From Microbacterium lacus (GTDB lineage Bacteria; Actinomycetota; Actinomycetes; Actinomycetales; Microbacteriaceae), in assembly GCF_002812805.1 (NCBI RefSeq), contig NZ_NMUM01000009.1:62001-126000 (forward strand): a stretch of 64,000 nucleotides of DNA, written 5' to 3'. Positions 49,873-58,203 of this stretch are shown here, one piece after another. Made by a program: the position numbers and the translations under genes. The notes beneath the pieces are model-generated. The model ran no database searches. It was not told the origin of the DNA and saw only the letters and a program-made list of their open reading frames with translations. Numbering within the stretch: the first letter of the stretch is position 1; every line of letters begins with the position of its first letter.

Positions 49873-52800
49873 CCCCCTCGACCAGGTTGTAGAGGGTCGG
49901 CAGGACGAGCAGCGTCAGCACGGTCGACGAGACGAGTCCGCCGATCACCACGATGGCGAGCGGCTGCGAGATGAACCCGCCGTGTCCCGTGATGCCCAGG
50001 GCCAGGGGCAGAAGCGCGAAGATCGTCGCGAGCGCGGTCATCAGGATGGGACGGAGGCGACGCGCGGAACCCGCGATGGTCGCCTCGTAGGCGCTCAGCC
50101 CCTTCTCGCGATACTGGTTGACCAGGTCGACGAGCACGATGGCGTTGGTCACCACGATCCCGATCAGCATGAGCACACCGATAAGGGACGCTACCCCGAG
50201 CGGTACGCCGGTCAGGATCTGCAGCAGGATCGCTCCCGTCGCCGCAAACGGCACGGACACCAGCAGGAGCAGCGGCTGGCGGAGGGACTTGAACGTCGCG
50301 ACCATGATGATGTAGACGATCAAGATCGCGGCGAGCAGAGCAAGACCCAGCTGCGAGAACGAGTCCTGCTGCTGCGAAATCACCCCGCCCACCTCGGCGT
50401 CGGCGCCCACGGGCAGTTCGATGTCGGCCAGGGCTTCGTTGACCGACGCCGACGCGGCGTTCAGGTCATCGGTCGAGGGAGTGACGGTGACCGTCGCGGT
50501 GCGCTGCCCGCGCTGCGTCGTGATCGACGTGGGTCCATCCGTCTCGTCGACCGTGGCGATTTCGTCGAGACGCACCGGTCCGGCCGCGGTCGGCACCTCG
50601 AGCGCACGCAGCTCATCGAGCGTGGCGGGCGAAGCGGATGCCGCAAGGTACACGGTCAACGCGGTGTCGTTGATTTCGATCGACCCGATCGACTGGGGCT
50701 GCATGGCGCCGGATACGAGTGCTCCCACGGCCACTTCAGACAGTCCGCGGGCCGCGGCGGCGTCACGGTCGACCACGACGGCGATGTACGGCAGTGATGC
50801 CGAGAGGTTGCTCGTCACCTGACCGATACCATCGCGGCCGTCGACAGCGGTGACGACGTCGGCCGTCGCCTCTTCGAGCGTCGACCGGTCGGGGGCGCTG
50901 ACGTCGATCTCGACGTCGCTCGACCCGAAGCCTCCGCCCGACCCGGCGACCGCGATGTCTCCCGCACCCTCGAGGTCCGACAGCGTCGACTGGACGCGCT
51001 CACGCAGCTCGACCTGATCGACATCCGAATCGGTGGTGATGGAGTACGTGATCCCGGCGCTGCCACCCGAAAAAGCGTCACGAAGCGCGGATCCGCTCGA
51101 TCCGATCGACACCTGGACGGTCTCGATGCCGTCGATCGCCAGAAGCGCCTCTTCGACCTGCACGGCCGCGGCATCCTCACTGTCGAGGCTCGCTGCCGGG
51201 CCCAGGTTCTGCGTGACGGTGAAGGTGTTCTGTCCGGAGTCGCCGAGGAAGTTGGTCTTCATGAACGGAGCCGCGGCGGCCGTGCCGCCGAGGACCACCA
51301 GCGCCAGCAGCAGCGTGACCCACGAGTGCTTCAGCGTCCAGGACAGGATCGGCAGGTAGGACTTCTGCAGGCGCGTGTGCGGTGCGGTCGGAGACTCGGG
51401 ATCGACCGCGACTCCGTCGGCATCGAGCAGCGCTTTACCCGGGCGCAGGAACCAGTACGCCAGGACGGGCACGATTGTCAGGGCGACGAACAGCGAAGCG
51501 AGCATCGCGATCGTGACGGTGAGGGCGAACGGGCGGAAGAGCTCGCCCGTGACATCGCCGACGAACACGATCGGCAGGAACACCGCGACGCTCGTCAGGG
51601 TCGAGGCCGTGATGGCTGCGGCGACCTCGCGGACCGCCAGCAGGATCGATGCGGTCTTGTCCGCGTCGCCCACATAATGCCGCTTGATGTTCTCGATGAC
51701 GACGATCGAGTCGTCGACCACACGCCCGATCGCGATCGTCAAAGCACCCAGGGTGAGGATATTCAGCGAATAGCCGAAGGCCTGGATGCCGATGAACGTG
51801 ATGAGCACGCTCGTCGGAATCGAGATCGCGGTCACGAGCGTCGAGCGCACCGACAGCAGGAACACCAGGATCACCAGGACGGCGAACACCAGCCCCAGCA
51901 GGCCCTCCTGCGCGAGAGATTCGATGGATTGCTGAATGTACGGGGCCTGGTCGAACACGACCGTGAAGGTGGGTCCACCCAGGCTCTGCTCGATCTCCGG
52001 CAGCAGCGCGAGCACGCCACGCGAGACGTCGACCGTGTTCGCCGCGGGCAGCTTCGTGATCGCGATAGTCAGCGCCGGCTCACCATCGACGCGTGAGATC
52101 GAGGTCACCGGATCGGTGTCTTCCGCCACGGTGGCGACATCGCCGATCGCGAGCGTCTCGGAACCGAACTGGTCGGCGCTCGTGGGCACCAATGGCAGCG
52201 CGGCGAGTTCGTCGACCGTGGTGATCTTGACGCCGGTTTGAACCGTGAGCGTTTGATCCGCCTCCGTGATCTCACCACCGGGAAACAGCACGCCGTTCTG
52301 ATCGAGGGCGTCCCGGATGGCCTGCTGTGTGAACCCGGCGGCAGCGAGCGACGCCGTGTCCGGCGTGATGGTAATCCTCTGACCGATTCCCCCGACGATC
52401 TGCGCGGCGTTCACGCCGTCGACATCCTCGAGGTCGGGGATCACACTCTGTTCGAGCTGAGCCTGAACCGACAGCGAGTCATCGAAGCCAGTGACCGCCA
52501 GTTGGATGACGGGGAAGTCGTCGAAGCTGGCGGCGATGACGTTCGGTTCGATCGATTCCGGAAGTTGCGCATCGATGCGGTTGATCGCCTGGGTGATCTT
52601 CTGCTCGGCCGTGGCCAGGTTCGTGCCGTAGGTGAACGATACCGAGATGATCGAGGCATTGGTGGTGCTCGTTGCGACCGTCGACTCGAGCCCTTCGATG
52701 CCCTGAATGGCTGTTTCGATCGGCGTCGAGACATCCGTGTTCACAACCTCGGGCGAGGCGCCGGGGTATGCCGTGACGATGGCGAGTTGGGGGAACTCGA

Positions 52801-52921
52801 TCGACGGGATGAGCTCTTGTTTGAGGCTGGTCAACGCCAGGCCACCGAACACCGCGGCCACGATCGTGATGAGGGCGATGAGCGCGCGGTTCTTCAGGCT
52901 CAGGATGGCGAGATTCGACAC
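49673..52921 (-). CDS. RND-family efflux permease (AcrB/SecDF-like)
   Basis: 1082 residues from GTG 52921 (GAAGG six bases upstream); GTG 52951 is an alternative. Twelve-helix RND layout: the first helix in LAILSLKNRALIALITIVAAVFGG, periplasm-type loop with ELIPSIEFPQLAIVTAYPGASPEVV, and helix 4 with TIAIGRVVDDSIVVIENIKRH (the two Asp of the proton relay, about 395-405). A second half follows with TGVPLGVASLIGVLMLIGIVVTNAIVLVDLVNQYRE. The C-terminal 60 residues are polar. In Gram-positives such pumps work without an outer-membrane channel; substrate unknown. No adaptor protein gene is adjacent. Confidence 0.93.
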   Translation of the reverse strand: MSNLAILSLKNRALIALITIVAAVFGGLALTSLKQELIPSIEFPQLAIVTAYPGASPEVVNTDVSTPIETAIQGIEGLESTVATSTTNASIISVSFTYGTNLATAEQKITQAINRIDAQLPESIEPNVIAASFDDFPVIQLAVTGFDDSLSVQAQLEQSVIPDLEDVDGVNAAQIVGGIGQRITITPDTASLAAAGFTQQAIRDALDQNGVLFPGGEITEADQTLTVQTGVKITTVDELAALPLVPTSADQFGSETLAIGDVATVAEDTDPVTSISRVDGEPALTIAITKLPAANTVDVSRGVLALLPEIEQSLGGPTFTVVFDQAPYIQQSIESLAQEGLLGLVFAVLVILVFLLSVRSTLVTAISIPTSVLITFIGIQAFGYSLNILTLGALTIAIGRVVDDSIVVIENIKRHYVGDADKTASILLAVREVAAAITASTLTSVAVFLPIVFVGDVTGELFRPFALTVTIAMLASLFVALTIVPVLAYWFLRPGKALLDADGVAVDPESPTAPHTRLQKSYLPILSWTLKHSWVTLLLALVVLGGTAAAAPFMKTNFLGDSGQNTFTVTQNLGPAASLDSEDAAAVQVEEALLAIDGIETVQVSIGSSGSALRDAFSGGSAGITYSITTDSDVDQVELRERVQSTLSDLEGAGDIAVAGSGGGFGSSDVEIDVSAPDRSTLEEATADVVTAVDGRDGIGQVTSNLSASLPYIAVVVDRDAAAARGLSEVAVGALVSGAMQPQSIGSIEINDTALTVYLAASASPATLDELRALEVPTAAGPVRLDEIATVDETDGPTSITTQRGQRTATVTVTPSTDDLNAASASVNEALADIELPVGADAEVGGVISQQQDSFSQLGLALLAAILIVYIIMVATFKSLRQPLLLLVSVPFAATGAILLQILTGVPLGVASLIGVLMLIGIVVTNAIVLVDLVNQYREKGLSAYEATIAGSARRLRPILMTALATIFALLPLALGITGHGGFISQPLAIVVIGGLVSSTVLTLLVLPTLYNLVEGAKERRVARRGGPASSGSGPRGTDPREPDDGRSTLEKAEASSSLLGGYPAAAPVQQTRRVRRGEHDG

Positions 52922-53016
52922 TGTCGGCCTTCGGGGAGAAGTGGCGGACACCGAGCGGGAGTCCGGAGATCGATACGCGAACGTATCGAGATCAGTATCT
53001 CATCCGCCGCGGGCAC

Positions 53017-54009
53017 CTAGCCGGTGAGCAGCTCCCGAATGGCCGTCTCTGGTGCCACCTGCAGATCCAGCAGACGACCCTTCTCATACGCGCGGAAAAC
53101 ACGCGGATCGATATAGCTTCCGCGTGCGACCGCGGGGGTGTTGCCCAGCGCCTCCGCCGTCGCCCGAACCGCGAGCTGCTCGGCACGTTTCCGGTCGGTT
53201 TTCGTGTCGACCGGACCGATCCGCGCAAGTGCCTCGGCGGCCAGGATCGTTCCGCGGAGCGTGCGGAAATCCTTGGCTGTGAACGATCCCCCGGTCAGGG
53301 CACGCACGTGGGCGTTGACGTCGCGCGGGGAGAGCGCGATTCGCCGTCTTCCCTGCGCGTACGCCAGCAATGGTGACCGCGGCCGTCCGACGTTGAGCTC
53401 GCTGATGACCGCCGCGAGATCGGCGTCGTCCACGTCGATGAGGGCCTGCTTGCCACTCTTGGCGGGAAACGACAGCGTGACGACAGTGCCCTCGACCGTC
53501 GCATCCTTTCGGATCAGTGTGGTGAGCCCCCTGCTGCCGTTCGCCTTCATGTAGCGGGCGGAACCCACCCGGGGAGCCGCCTGGTCGAGCAGCCGGAAGG
53601 CCGCACCGAGCACGCGCTCACGATCGAGCGCATCGCGTCGCAGGGCCGTCGTCACGCGAGCCCTCGCCCGCGGAATGACCTCTGCCAGTTGCAGAGCCCG
53701 CGCGAACTTGCCGCGATCCCGCGTGGAGCTCCAGGCCGGGTGGTAGAGGTACTGCCGCCGACCCGCATCGTCCGTGCCGACGGCTTGGATGTGTCCGCGC
53801 CCGTCGCGGGCGATCCACACCTCACGCCACGCGGGCGGTATGACGAGGGCTTCTATGCGCTCGATGTCGCGCGCATTGGCGGGCCTGCCCCGATGATCGG
53901 CGTAGCGAAATCCGGAACCGGAGCGGATGCGTCGCAGTCCTGGGTCATGAAGCGGTTGCACACGCACGAGCCGACGCGCATCGGCGCTTGCCGCTCGTCC
54001 TATCGCCAT
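53017..54009 (-). CDS. DNA topoisomerase IB
   Basis: 330 residues from ATG 54009 (GGAG nine bases upstream; 54039 is an alternative). N-terminal region with LRRIRSGSGFRYADHRGRPA and IPPAWREVWIARDGRGHIQAVGTDDAGRRQYLYHP (in two parts), as in poxvirus-like enzymes. Catalytic residues: VGSARYMKANGSRGLTTL (Arg, about 165), SGKQALIDVDD (Lys), FTAKDFRTLRGTILAAE (Arg/His-like position), and the nucleophile Tyr in ARGSYIDPRVFRAYEKG (about 298). It relaxes supercoils through a 3'-phosphotyrosine link. Such genes are scattered in bacteria. Confidence 0.92.
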   Translation of the reverse strand: MAIGRAASADARRLVRVQPLHDPGLRRIRSGSGFRYADHRGRPANARDIERIEALVIPPAWREVWIARDGRGHIQAVGTDDAGRRQYLYHPAWSSTRDRGKFARALQLAEVIPRARARVTTALRRDALDRERVLGAAFRLLDQAAPRVGSARYMKANGSRGLTTLIRKDATVEGTVVTLSFPAKSGKQALIDVDDADLAAVISELNVGRPRSPLLAYAQGRRRIALSPRDVNAHVRALTGGSFTAKDFRTLRGTILAAEALARIGPVDTKTDRKRAEQLAVRATAEALGNTPAVARGSYIDPRVFRAYEKGRLLDLQVAPETAIRELLTG

Positions 54010-54376
54010 CGACCCGCACTCCCCACCCGCCGATCGCAACGCGCGACCCTGATCGTGATCGAGGCGGTCGAAACCGCTCCATCGGAAACATAGCCGTTAC
54101 GGGCACACGAACACGGGGACTTGACACGGGGACCTGACACGAGGTCTCGTCGCCGCGTCCATGCCGAGACATGGCATGTGCGCGCCGCATTCCGCGGCGG
54201 ATCCGTCTCCCCGCCTCGCGATATCACCGTTCGTGAGGACTCGTCAAGCCCCTCACACGCCGCTCGACTTACCCCTAACGTCTCTTCACAGTGCCACCCG
54301 CACGTCGTCCGCATGCGTCCGCCGATTCAAGTATCCGGCGCACGTCCGATCGGACAAAACACTAAGGAGTATCACC
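54010..54376. other. Intergenic region with short direct repeats
   Basis: 367 bases without a supported gene. Direct repeats ACGGGGACTTGACAC and ACGGGGACCTGACAC lie at about 54113-54141. It presumably contains the promoters of the topoisomerase gene (leftward) and the small hydrophobic gene (rightward); I cannot place them confidently. Confidence 0.4.
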
Positions 54377-54541
54377 ATGAACCTCGCAGCCCTCATCATC
54401 ATCATCATCGCGGTCGTCCTCGCCATCACGGGCGGCATCTGGTCTGCAGCCAACTGGCTGATCTGGGTCGCCATCGTGCTCGCCGTGATCGCGCTGATCA
54501 TGTTCCTGCTCCGACTCATCACGGGTCGCAGCAAGGTCTAG
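54377..54541 (+). CDS. Small hydrophobic membrane protein (54 residues)
   Basis: Start ATG 54377 with a good ribosome site (AAGGAGT, six bases away). The peptide has two membrane helices, LAALIIIIIAVVLAITGGIW and LIWVAIVLAVIALIMFLL, with an Asn-Trp turn between and a short basic end (RLITGRSKV). Its dedicated ribosome site and strong terminator show it is a real gene. Function unknown; similar tiny membrane proteins are common in Actinobacteria. Confidence 0.85.
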   Translation: MNLAALIIIIIAVVLAITGGIWSAANWLIWVAIVLAVIALIMFLLRLITGRSKV

Positions 54542-54590
54542 AAATGTCCGGCCGCGCGCGTTTCGGGTGCGTGCGTCGGCCTTCCCCCGC

Positions 54591-54636
54591 GGATGCCGCG
54601 GTCTAGCTTTCGTGCTGGACCGCGGCATCCGTTTTT
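54591..54636 (+). terminator. Rho-independent terminator
   Basis: Stem GGATGCCGCGGTC (54591-54603) with its perfect complement at 54618-54630, then GTTTTTT. The only terminator in the window with a classical T-run. It ends the small hydrophobic gene. Confidence 0.93.
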
Positions 54637-54673
54637 TCGTGCCCGGATCCTTCTTCCGAATCCGGCCTGCCCG

Positions 54674-55441
54674 CTAGAATTCCCGATCCGCGTACGCGTG
54701 CAACGCGTCGCGAACGAACTCCGCGCCGACATTGCCACCCGCGGACGTGGCGTAGTTCGCGCCGAACCGCGGATCCGCGACGTACATGTCACCGAGACCC
54801 GTGACGTATGCCCGCAGCGCGTCACCGGACGGAGTGCCCGGCATCCCCGTGAGCCACTCGACGTGACGTCGGGCGAGTGCGAGCGCCGCCGGGGATGTCG
54901 CATCGATACCCCTTTCGGCGGTATCGACCCAATCGCGCGCCAGATCCGCTGCGCGCTGCTTCCAGACTTCCTTCTGATTGGCCGTCATCCCGCGCCACCA
55001 GGCGTCGCTGCGGGCGTATGCGTCCGAGCCCCAGCGAGCCTCGACTTCATCACGATAGGCGGTGTGGTCGAAACCATCGAACATCGTGTCCATCGTCATT
55101 TCTTCACCTCCCCTCAATGCCGTGATCGTGTTCTCGACGGCCGTGATCTGGCGCGTCAAGCGCTCGCGCTCCCGACGCAGAGCCTGGAGATGCTCCTCGA
55201 GTACGTCGGCCGAATCGGTGTCGGCAGACTCGTCGAGCACGCGAGCTATGCGGGGCAGCCCGACACCGAGTCCCCGCAACAGCAGGATCCGCTGCAACCG
55301 CAGGAGCGCCGCACTGTCATAGAGGCGCTGCCCGCCCGCGGCGACACCCACCGGCCTGAGCAGCCCGACGGCGTCGTAGTGGCGCAGAGTCCGACTGGTG
55401 ACACCCGTGCTGCGCGCCACCTCTTGGATGTTCCACTCCAT
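54674..55441 (-). CDS. MerR-family regulator with TipAS ligand-binding domain
   Basis: 255 residues from ATG 55441 (AGGAGGAGCC just upstream). The N-terminal winged helix WNIQEVARSTGVTSRTLRHYDAVGLLRP, with GGQRLYDSAALLRLQRILLLRGLG (about 1-70), is followed by a dimerisation coiled coil (about 78-112). The C-terminal TipAS domain has ARWGSDAYARSDAWWRGM, VEWLTGMPGTPSGDALRAYVTGLGDMYVADPRF and YATSAGG near the end. TipA-like regulators sense drugs such as thiopeptides and switch on resistance or stress genes. A typical MerR promoter precedes the gene, suggesting autoregulation. Confidence 0.93.
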   Translation of the reverse strand: MEWNIQEVARSTGVTSRTLRHYDAVGLLRPVGVAAGGQRLYDSAALLRLQRILLLRGLGVGLPRIARVLDESADTDSADVLEEHLQALRRERERLTRQITAVENTITALRGGEEMTMDTMFDGFDHTAYRDEVEARWGSDAYARSDAWWRGMTANQKEVWKQRAADLARDWVDTAERGIDATSPAALALARRHVEWLTGMPGTPSGDALRAYVTGLGDMYVADPRFGANYATSAGGNVGAEFVRDALHAYADREF

Positions 55442-55497
55442 GGCTCCTCCTCTTTCACCCTCAAATGCTCGTTCTCGGACGTGCGCGGCTACGCCCA

Positions 55498-55528
55498 ACG
55501 TTAGAAGTTGACGCAACGTCAATGTCAA
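55498..55528 (-). promoter_or_regulatory. MerR-type promoter and operator of the TipA-like gene
   Basis: On the minus strand: -35 TTGACA (55528-55523), a 19-base spacer, and -10 TAACGT (55503-55498). The spacer holds the inverted repeat TTGACG-TTG-CGTCAA. The overlong 19-base spacer with an embedded palindrome is the hallmark of MerR-activated promoters. Confidence 0.82.
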
Positions 55529-55564
55529 GTCACGTCCGCATCGCGATTCTCGGCCACTAGGCAG

Positions 55565-55607
55565 ACACGATATATCGTGTTATTCTCCAAACTCACGATA
55601 TATCGTG
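55565..55607 (+). promoter_or_regulatory. Twin palindromic operator upstream of the DUF4097-PadR pair
   Basis: ACACGATATATCGTGT at 55565-55580 and CACGATATATCGTG at 55594-55607. The perfect palindromes have centres 28 bp apart, and the second ends 23 bases before the DUF4097 start. AT-rich palindromes of this type in front of a padR operon are expected PadR binding sites. The tandem sites could bind two dimers cooperatively. Confidence 0.82.
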
Positions 55608-55630
55608 TCTTCGAGCGCAAGGAGCGTGCC

Positions 55631-56506
55631 ATGACATTGGAAAAGTGGATCGTCCACCCCGGCGAATCGCGCGTGATCGACATCGAGTCCGTCAGCAAAC
55701 TCAAGGTCGGTCTCGTCGGTGGCCAGATCGACGTGATCGCGCATGACGAACCCGGCATCCGGATCGAGGTCCACGCGGTCACCATCAAGGACCTACGCAT
55801 CGAGGCGACCGGTGACACGATCGAGATCGATCACCCGCAGCTGCGATGGGACAACTTCCTCGAGGTCTTCCGCAACTTCGGCGCGGGCGGCCCCAAGGCC
55901 GAGATCAGTGTCGCCGTGCCGCGCGCGATCGCGCTCAACTTGGGCGTCGTTTCTGCGAGCGCCCTCGTTGCCGGACTTCAGAGCGACGTGCGTCTCAACA
56001 CCGTTTCGGGCGATATCATCGTCGACGGGCTCACGGGCGACCTGCAGGTCAACGCCGTTTCGGGTGACGTGCAGGCCCACGAACTCGTGGGCGCTCTGAG
56101 CGCCAACAGCGTGTCGGGCGATGTGGCGGCAACCGGCACGATCCGGAAGGCCACCGTCGACACTGTGTCGGGCAGCGTCATGCTGGATACCACCGGACCC
56201 ATCCATCAGATCGGCCTGAACACCGTCAACGGCAACGCCACGGTGCGCCTCGATCAATCCCTCGCGGCGAACTATGTCGCGCGCAGCGTGAGCGGCCGCG
56301 TGCAGGTCGACGGCGTCGTGCGGTCCGGCTCCGGTCCGACCAATTACACCGGCTCAACGGGTGAGCTGAGCGGGTCGTTCGCAGACATCCGCACCAACAC
56401 GGTGTCGGGCGACGTAACCGTTCTCCGCCGGTCGGTCAGCGAAACCGCTCCGGCCGTCGATGAGGCCGCCGCGGACCACGATGTCGATGTCGAGGACGCA
56501 CGATGA
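55631..56506 (+). CDS. DUF4097 family beta-strand repeat protein
   Basis: 291 residues from ATG 55631 (AAGGAGCG upstream). After an N-terminal KWIVHPGESRVIDIESVSKLKVGLVGG, the sequence is a run of short strands with the repeated NTVSGDI, NAVSGDV, NSVSGDV, DTVSGSV and NTVNGNA units (about 115-215), forming a right-handed beta-helix-like fold. The C-terminus is acidic. DUF4097 proteins are often paired with PadR regulators and may act as an accessory or sensor; the molecular role is unknown. Overlaps padR by four bases. Confidence 0.9.
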   Translation: MTLEKWIVHPGESRVIDIESVSKLKVGLVGGQIDVIAHDEPGIRIEVHAVTIKDLRIEATGDTIEIDHPQLRWDNFLEVFRNFGAGGPKAEISVAVPRAIALNLGVVSASALVAGLQSDVRLNTVSGDIIVDGLTGDLQVNAVSGDVQAHELVGALSANSVSGDVAATGTIRKATVDTVSGSVMLDTTGPIHQIGLNTVNGNATVRLDQSLAANYVARSVSGRVQVDGVVRSGSGPTNYTGSTGELSGSFADIRTNTVSGDVTVLRRSVSETAPAVDEAAADHDVDVEDAR

Positions 56507-57111
56507 GTCCCGTCTTCTCGCATGGCGACCTGCGGCTGTATCTCCTCAACCTGCTCGACGAGGCTCCGCGCCACGGTTACGACATCATCCAGGCACTGTC
56601 CGACCGCACCGGCGGCACATACACACCGAGCGCCGGCACGGTCTATCCGCGCCTCGCGAAGCTCGAAGAGGAAGGCCTCGTCACCAAGAGCATCGATGGC
56701 CGCAAAACGGTCTACGAGATCACGGCGGCGGGACGCGCCGAGGTCGCATCGCGTGCGGGCGATCTCGAGGGTATCGAGGCGGGGCTGGCCGACTCGGTCC
56801 GCCTGATCGCCGACGAGGTGCGCGGCAGCGTTCGCGAGGCGATGAAGAGCCTGCGAGCAGACCTTGCCGCCTCGGCCCGAGAAGAACGCGACTCGGATGC
56901 ACCGCCCTCCCCTGCCGATGACTCGCGCGGACGCAGCCGCGAACAGCTCCACCGGGCCGACGCGATCGTGAACGACTTCCGCGGGCGCCTCCGCGCAGAG
57001 CTGCGGACGCACGTGGCGCGCGGTCGTCTGCTCGAGACGGGCGTGATCGACGACCTCGCGGCGTCCCTCGAGAGCGCCCTGAAGGACCTACGATCGGCGC
57101 TCGGCCGCTGA
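56503..57111 (+). CDS. PadR-family transcriptional regulator
   Basis: 202 residues. N-terminal winged helix-turn-helix: FSHGDLRLYLLNLLDEAPRHGYDIIQALS (about 5-33), TYTPSAGTVYPRLAKLEEEGLVTKS (about 40-64) and GRKTVYEITAAGRAEV. The C-terminal part is helical with a polar linker (about 130-150) and a long second helix (ADAIVNDFRGRLRAELR). It likely represses its own operon through the twin palindromes upstream of the DUF4097 gene and possibly the nearby DrrAB-type exporter. Confidence 0.92.
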   Translation: MSPVFSHGDLRLYLLNLLDEAPRHGYDIIQALSDRTGGTYTPSAGTVYPRLAKLEEEGLVTKSIDGRKTVYEITAAGRAEVASRAGDLEGIEAGLADSVRLIADEVRGSVREAMKSLRADLAASAREERDSDAPPSPADDSRGRSREQLHRADAIVNDFRGRLRAELRTHVARGRLLETGVIDDLAASLESALKDLRSALGR

Positions 57112-57152
57112 CCCGTTCGGAGCGATCGGGGCCCGACGGCTCACCGGTCGAA

Positions 57153-57189
57153 TGAGAATGGGGCGGTTCTCGGAGCCGCCCCATTCTCA
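57153..57189. terminator. Bidirectional hairpin between padR and usp genes
   Basis: A 14-bp perfect stem, TGAGAATGGGGCGG (57153-57166) with 57176-57189, loop of nine bases. It separates two convergent genes; the right arm touches the stop codon of the stress-protein gene. Confidence 0.82.
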
Positions 57190-57738
57190 CTCCTGGGGCC
57201 AGAGGTCCTCGTCGTCCGCCGCTGCCGTGCCGAGCGGCACGACCAGGACCGGGCGATGCTGACGATGAGCCAAGCGCGCGGCTACCGACCCGGTGAAGAA
57301 CTCGCGGATCGATTCGCCGATACCGCGGTCGCGTGTGCCCACGACGAGAAGTTTGGCGTCGAGACGCTCGGCGAAGTTCTTCAGGGCGATAGCGGGATCA
57401 CCGACGAGCTGACGCAACTCCCACGCGACACCCTTCGCGTCGAGCGCGTCGTGCGCGGCCTGCCTCACGGCATCGAGCTCGGCCGTTCCCGGCGTGATGT
57501 CGATATCGATCGGGGCGGAGTGCACGTAGCCATCCGGGTCTTCGTACGTCACGAAGCGCGTCATGTCGACGTGCACGATCACCAGCGGAGCGTGCATGAG
57601 ACGGGCAAAGTGCGCACCCTCGCGCAGCACCCGAGCGGATTGGCCGGGCACCGCGGCGACAATGACCGCGCCGTGAAGCGGAGCGTCGCGCTCCCCGTCG
57701 CTGTCACCGTTCGAGGAATTCGGGTTGATGGCGGTCAT
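57187..57738 (-). CDS. Universal stress protein family
   Basis: 183 residues (GAGGGAG before the ATG). After a polar N-terminus of 22 residues the single UspA domain begins GAVIVAAVPGQSARVLREGA. It has PLVIVHVDMT, an insertion with EDPDGYVHSAP, and the ATP-binding end LLVVGTRDRGIGESIREFFTGSVAARLAHRQHRPVLVVP (given as one region, about 132-172: GxxG then GS). It is presumably a nucleotide-binding stress protein. Divergent from the DUF3073 gene. Confidence 0.9.
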   Translation of the reverse strand: MTAINPNSSNGDSDGERDAPLHGAVIVAAVPGQSARVLREGAHFARLMHAPLVIVHVDMTRFVTYEDPDGYVHSAPIDIDITPGTAELDAVRQAAHDALDAKGVAWELRQLVGDPAIALKNFAERLDAKLLVVGTRDRGIGESIREFFTGSVAARLAHRQHRPVLVVPLGTAAADDEDLWPQE

Positions 57739-57886
57739 CGCTGCTCCCTCACGGTGGCGGCGCCCCCGGCTTGCCCGTGTGCGCCCGTGCTATTCTGAAT
57801 GCTACTCTTACCGGCCTCGAGCCGGTCTCGTGAATGCATCGGGCACCTCAGACATGCCCGCAGCTCTAGTCGTGAGGGGGTCTCGC

Positions 57887-58051
57887 ATGGGTCGTGGCCG
57901 TCAGAAGGCGAAACACACCAAGATCGCTCGCGAGCTCAAGTCTTACAGCCCGTCGGTCAACTACACCGCGCTCGAACGCGAGCTCGGGCACACGAACGAC
58001 GACCTGTACGTCGACAAGTGGGCGGACGAGTACGAGGACGAGAAGGCCTAG
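57887..58051 (+). CDS. DUF3073 family protein
   Basis: 54 residues, ATG 57887 with GAGGGGG nine bases upstream. MGRGRQKAKHTKIARELK, then SYSPSVNYTALERELG and an acidic tail (DKWADEYEDEKA) match the small actinobacterial DUF3073 family throughout. The family is often close to purF and purM, as here. Function unknown. TATTCT at 57791-57796 is a possible -10. The frame is open upstream to 57725 but without a ribosome site. Confidence 0.9.
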   Translation: MGRGRQKAKHTKIARELKSYSPSVNYTALERELGHTNDDLYVDKWADEYEDEKA

Positions 58052-58203
58052 CCCTTCGTTCTCATCCTGCGTGCGTGCACAACGTCGCAGATTCCAGCGG
58101 ACGACCACTGGCGGACCGCGAAAACCAGAGCAATCCGGCCTGACCGAAGCCGGGTCGGCGACGGTGTGCCCGGCGCCCCGGATCGGCGGGACGTCGCGCG
58201 CGG
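58052..58203. other. Convergent 3' spacer
   Basis: About 150 bases between the DUF3073 gene and the ABC permease gene. No gene or clear hairpin seen. Confidence 0.4.
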
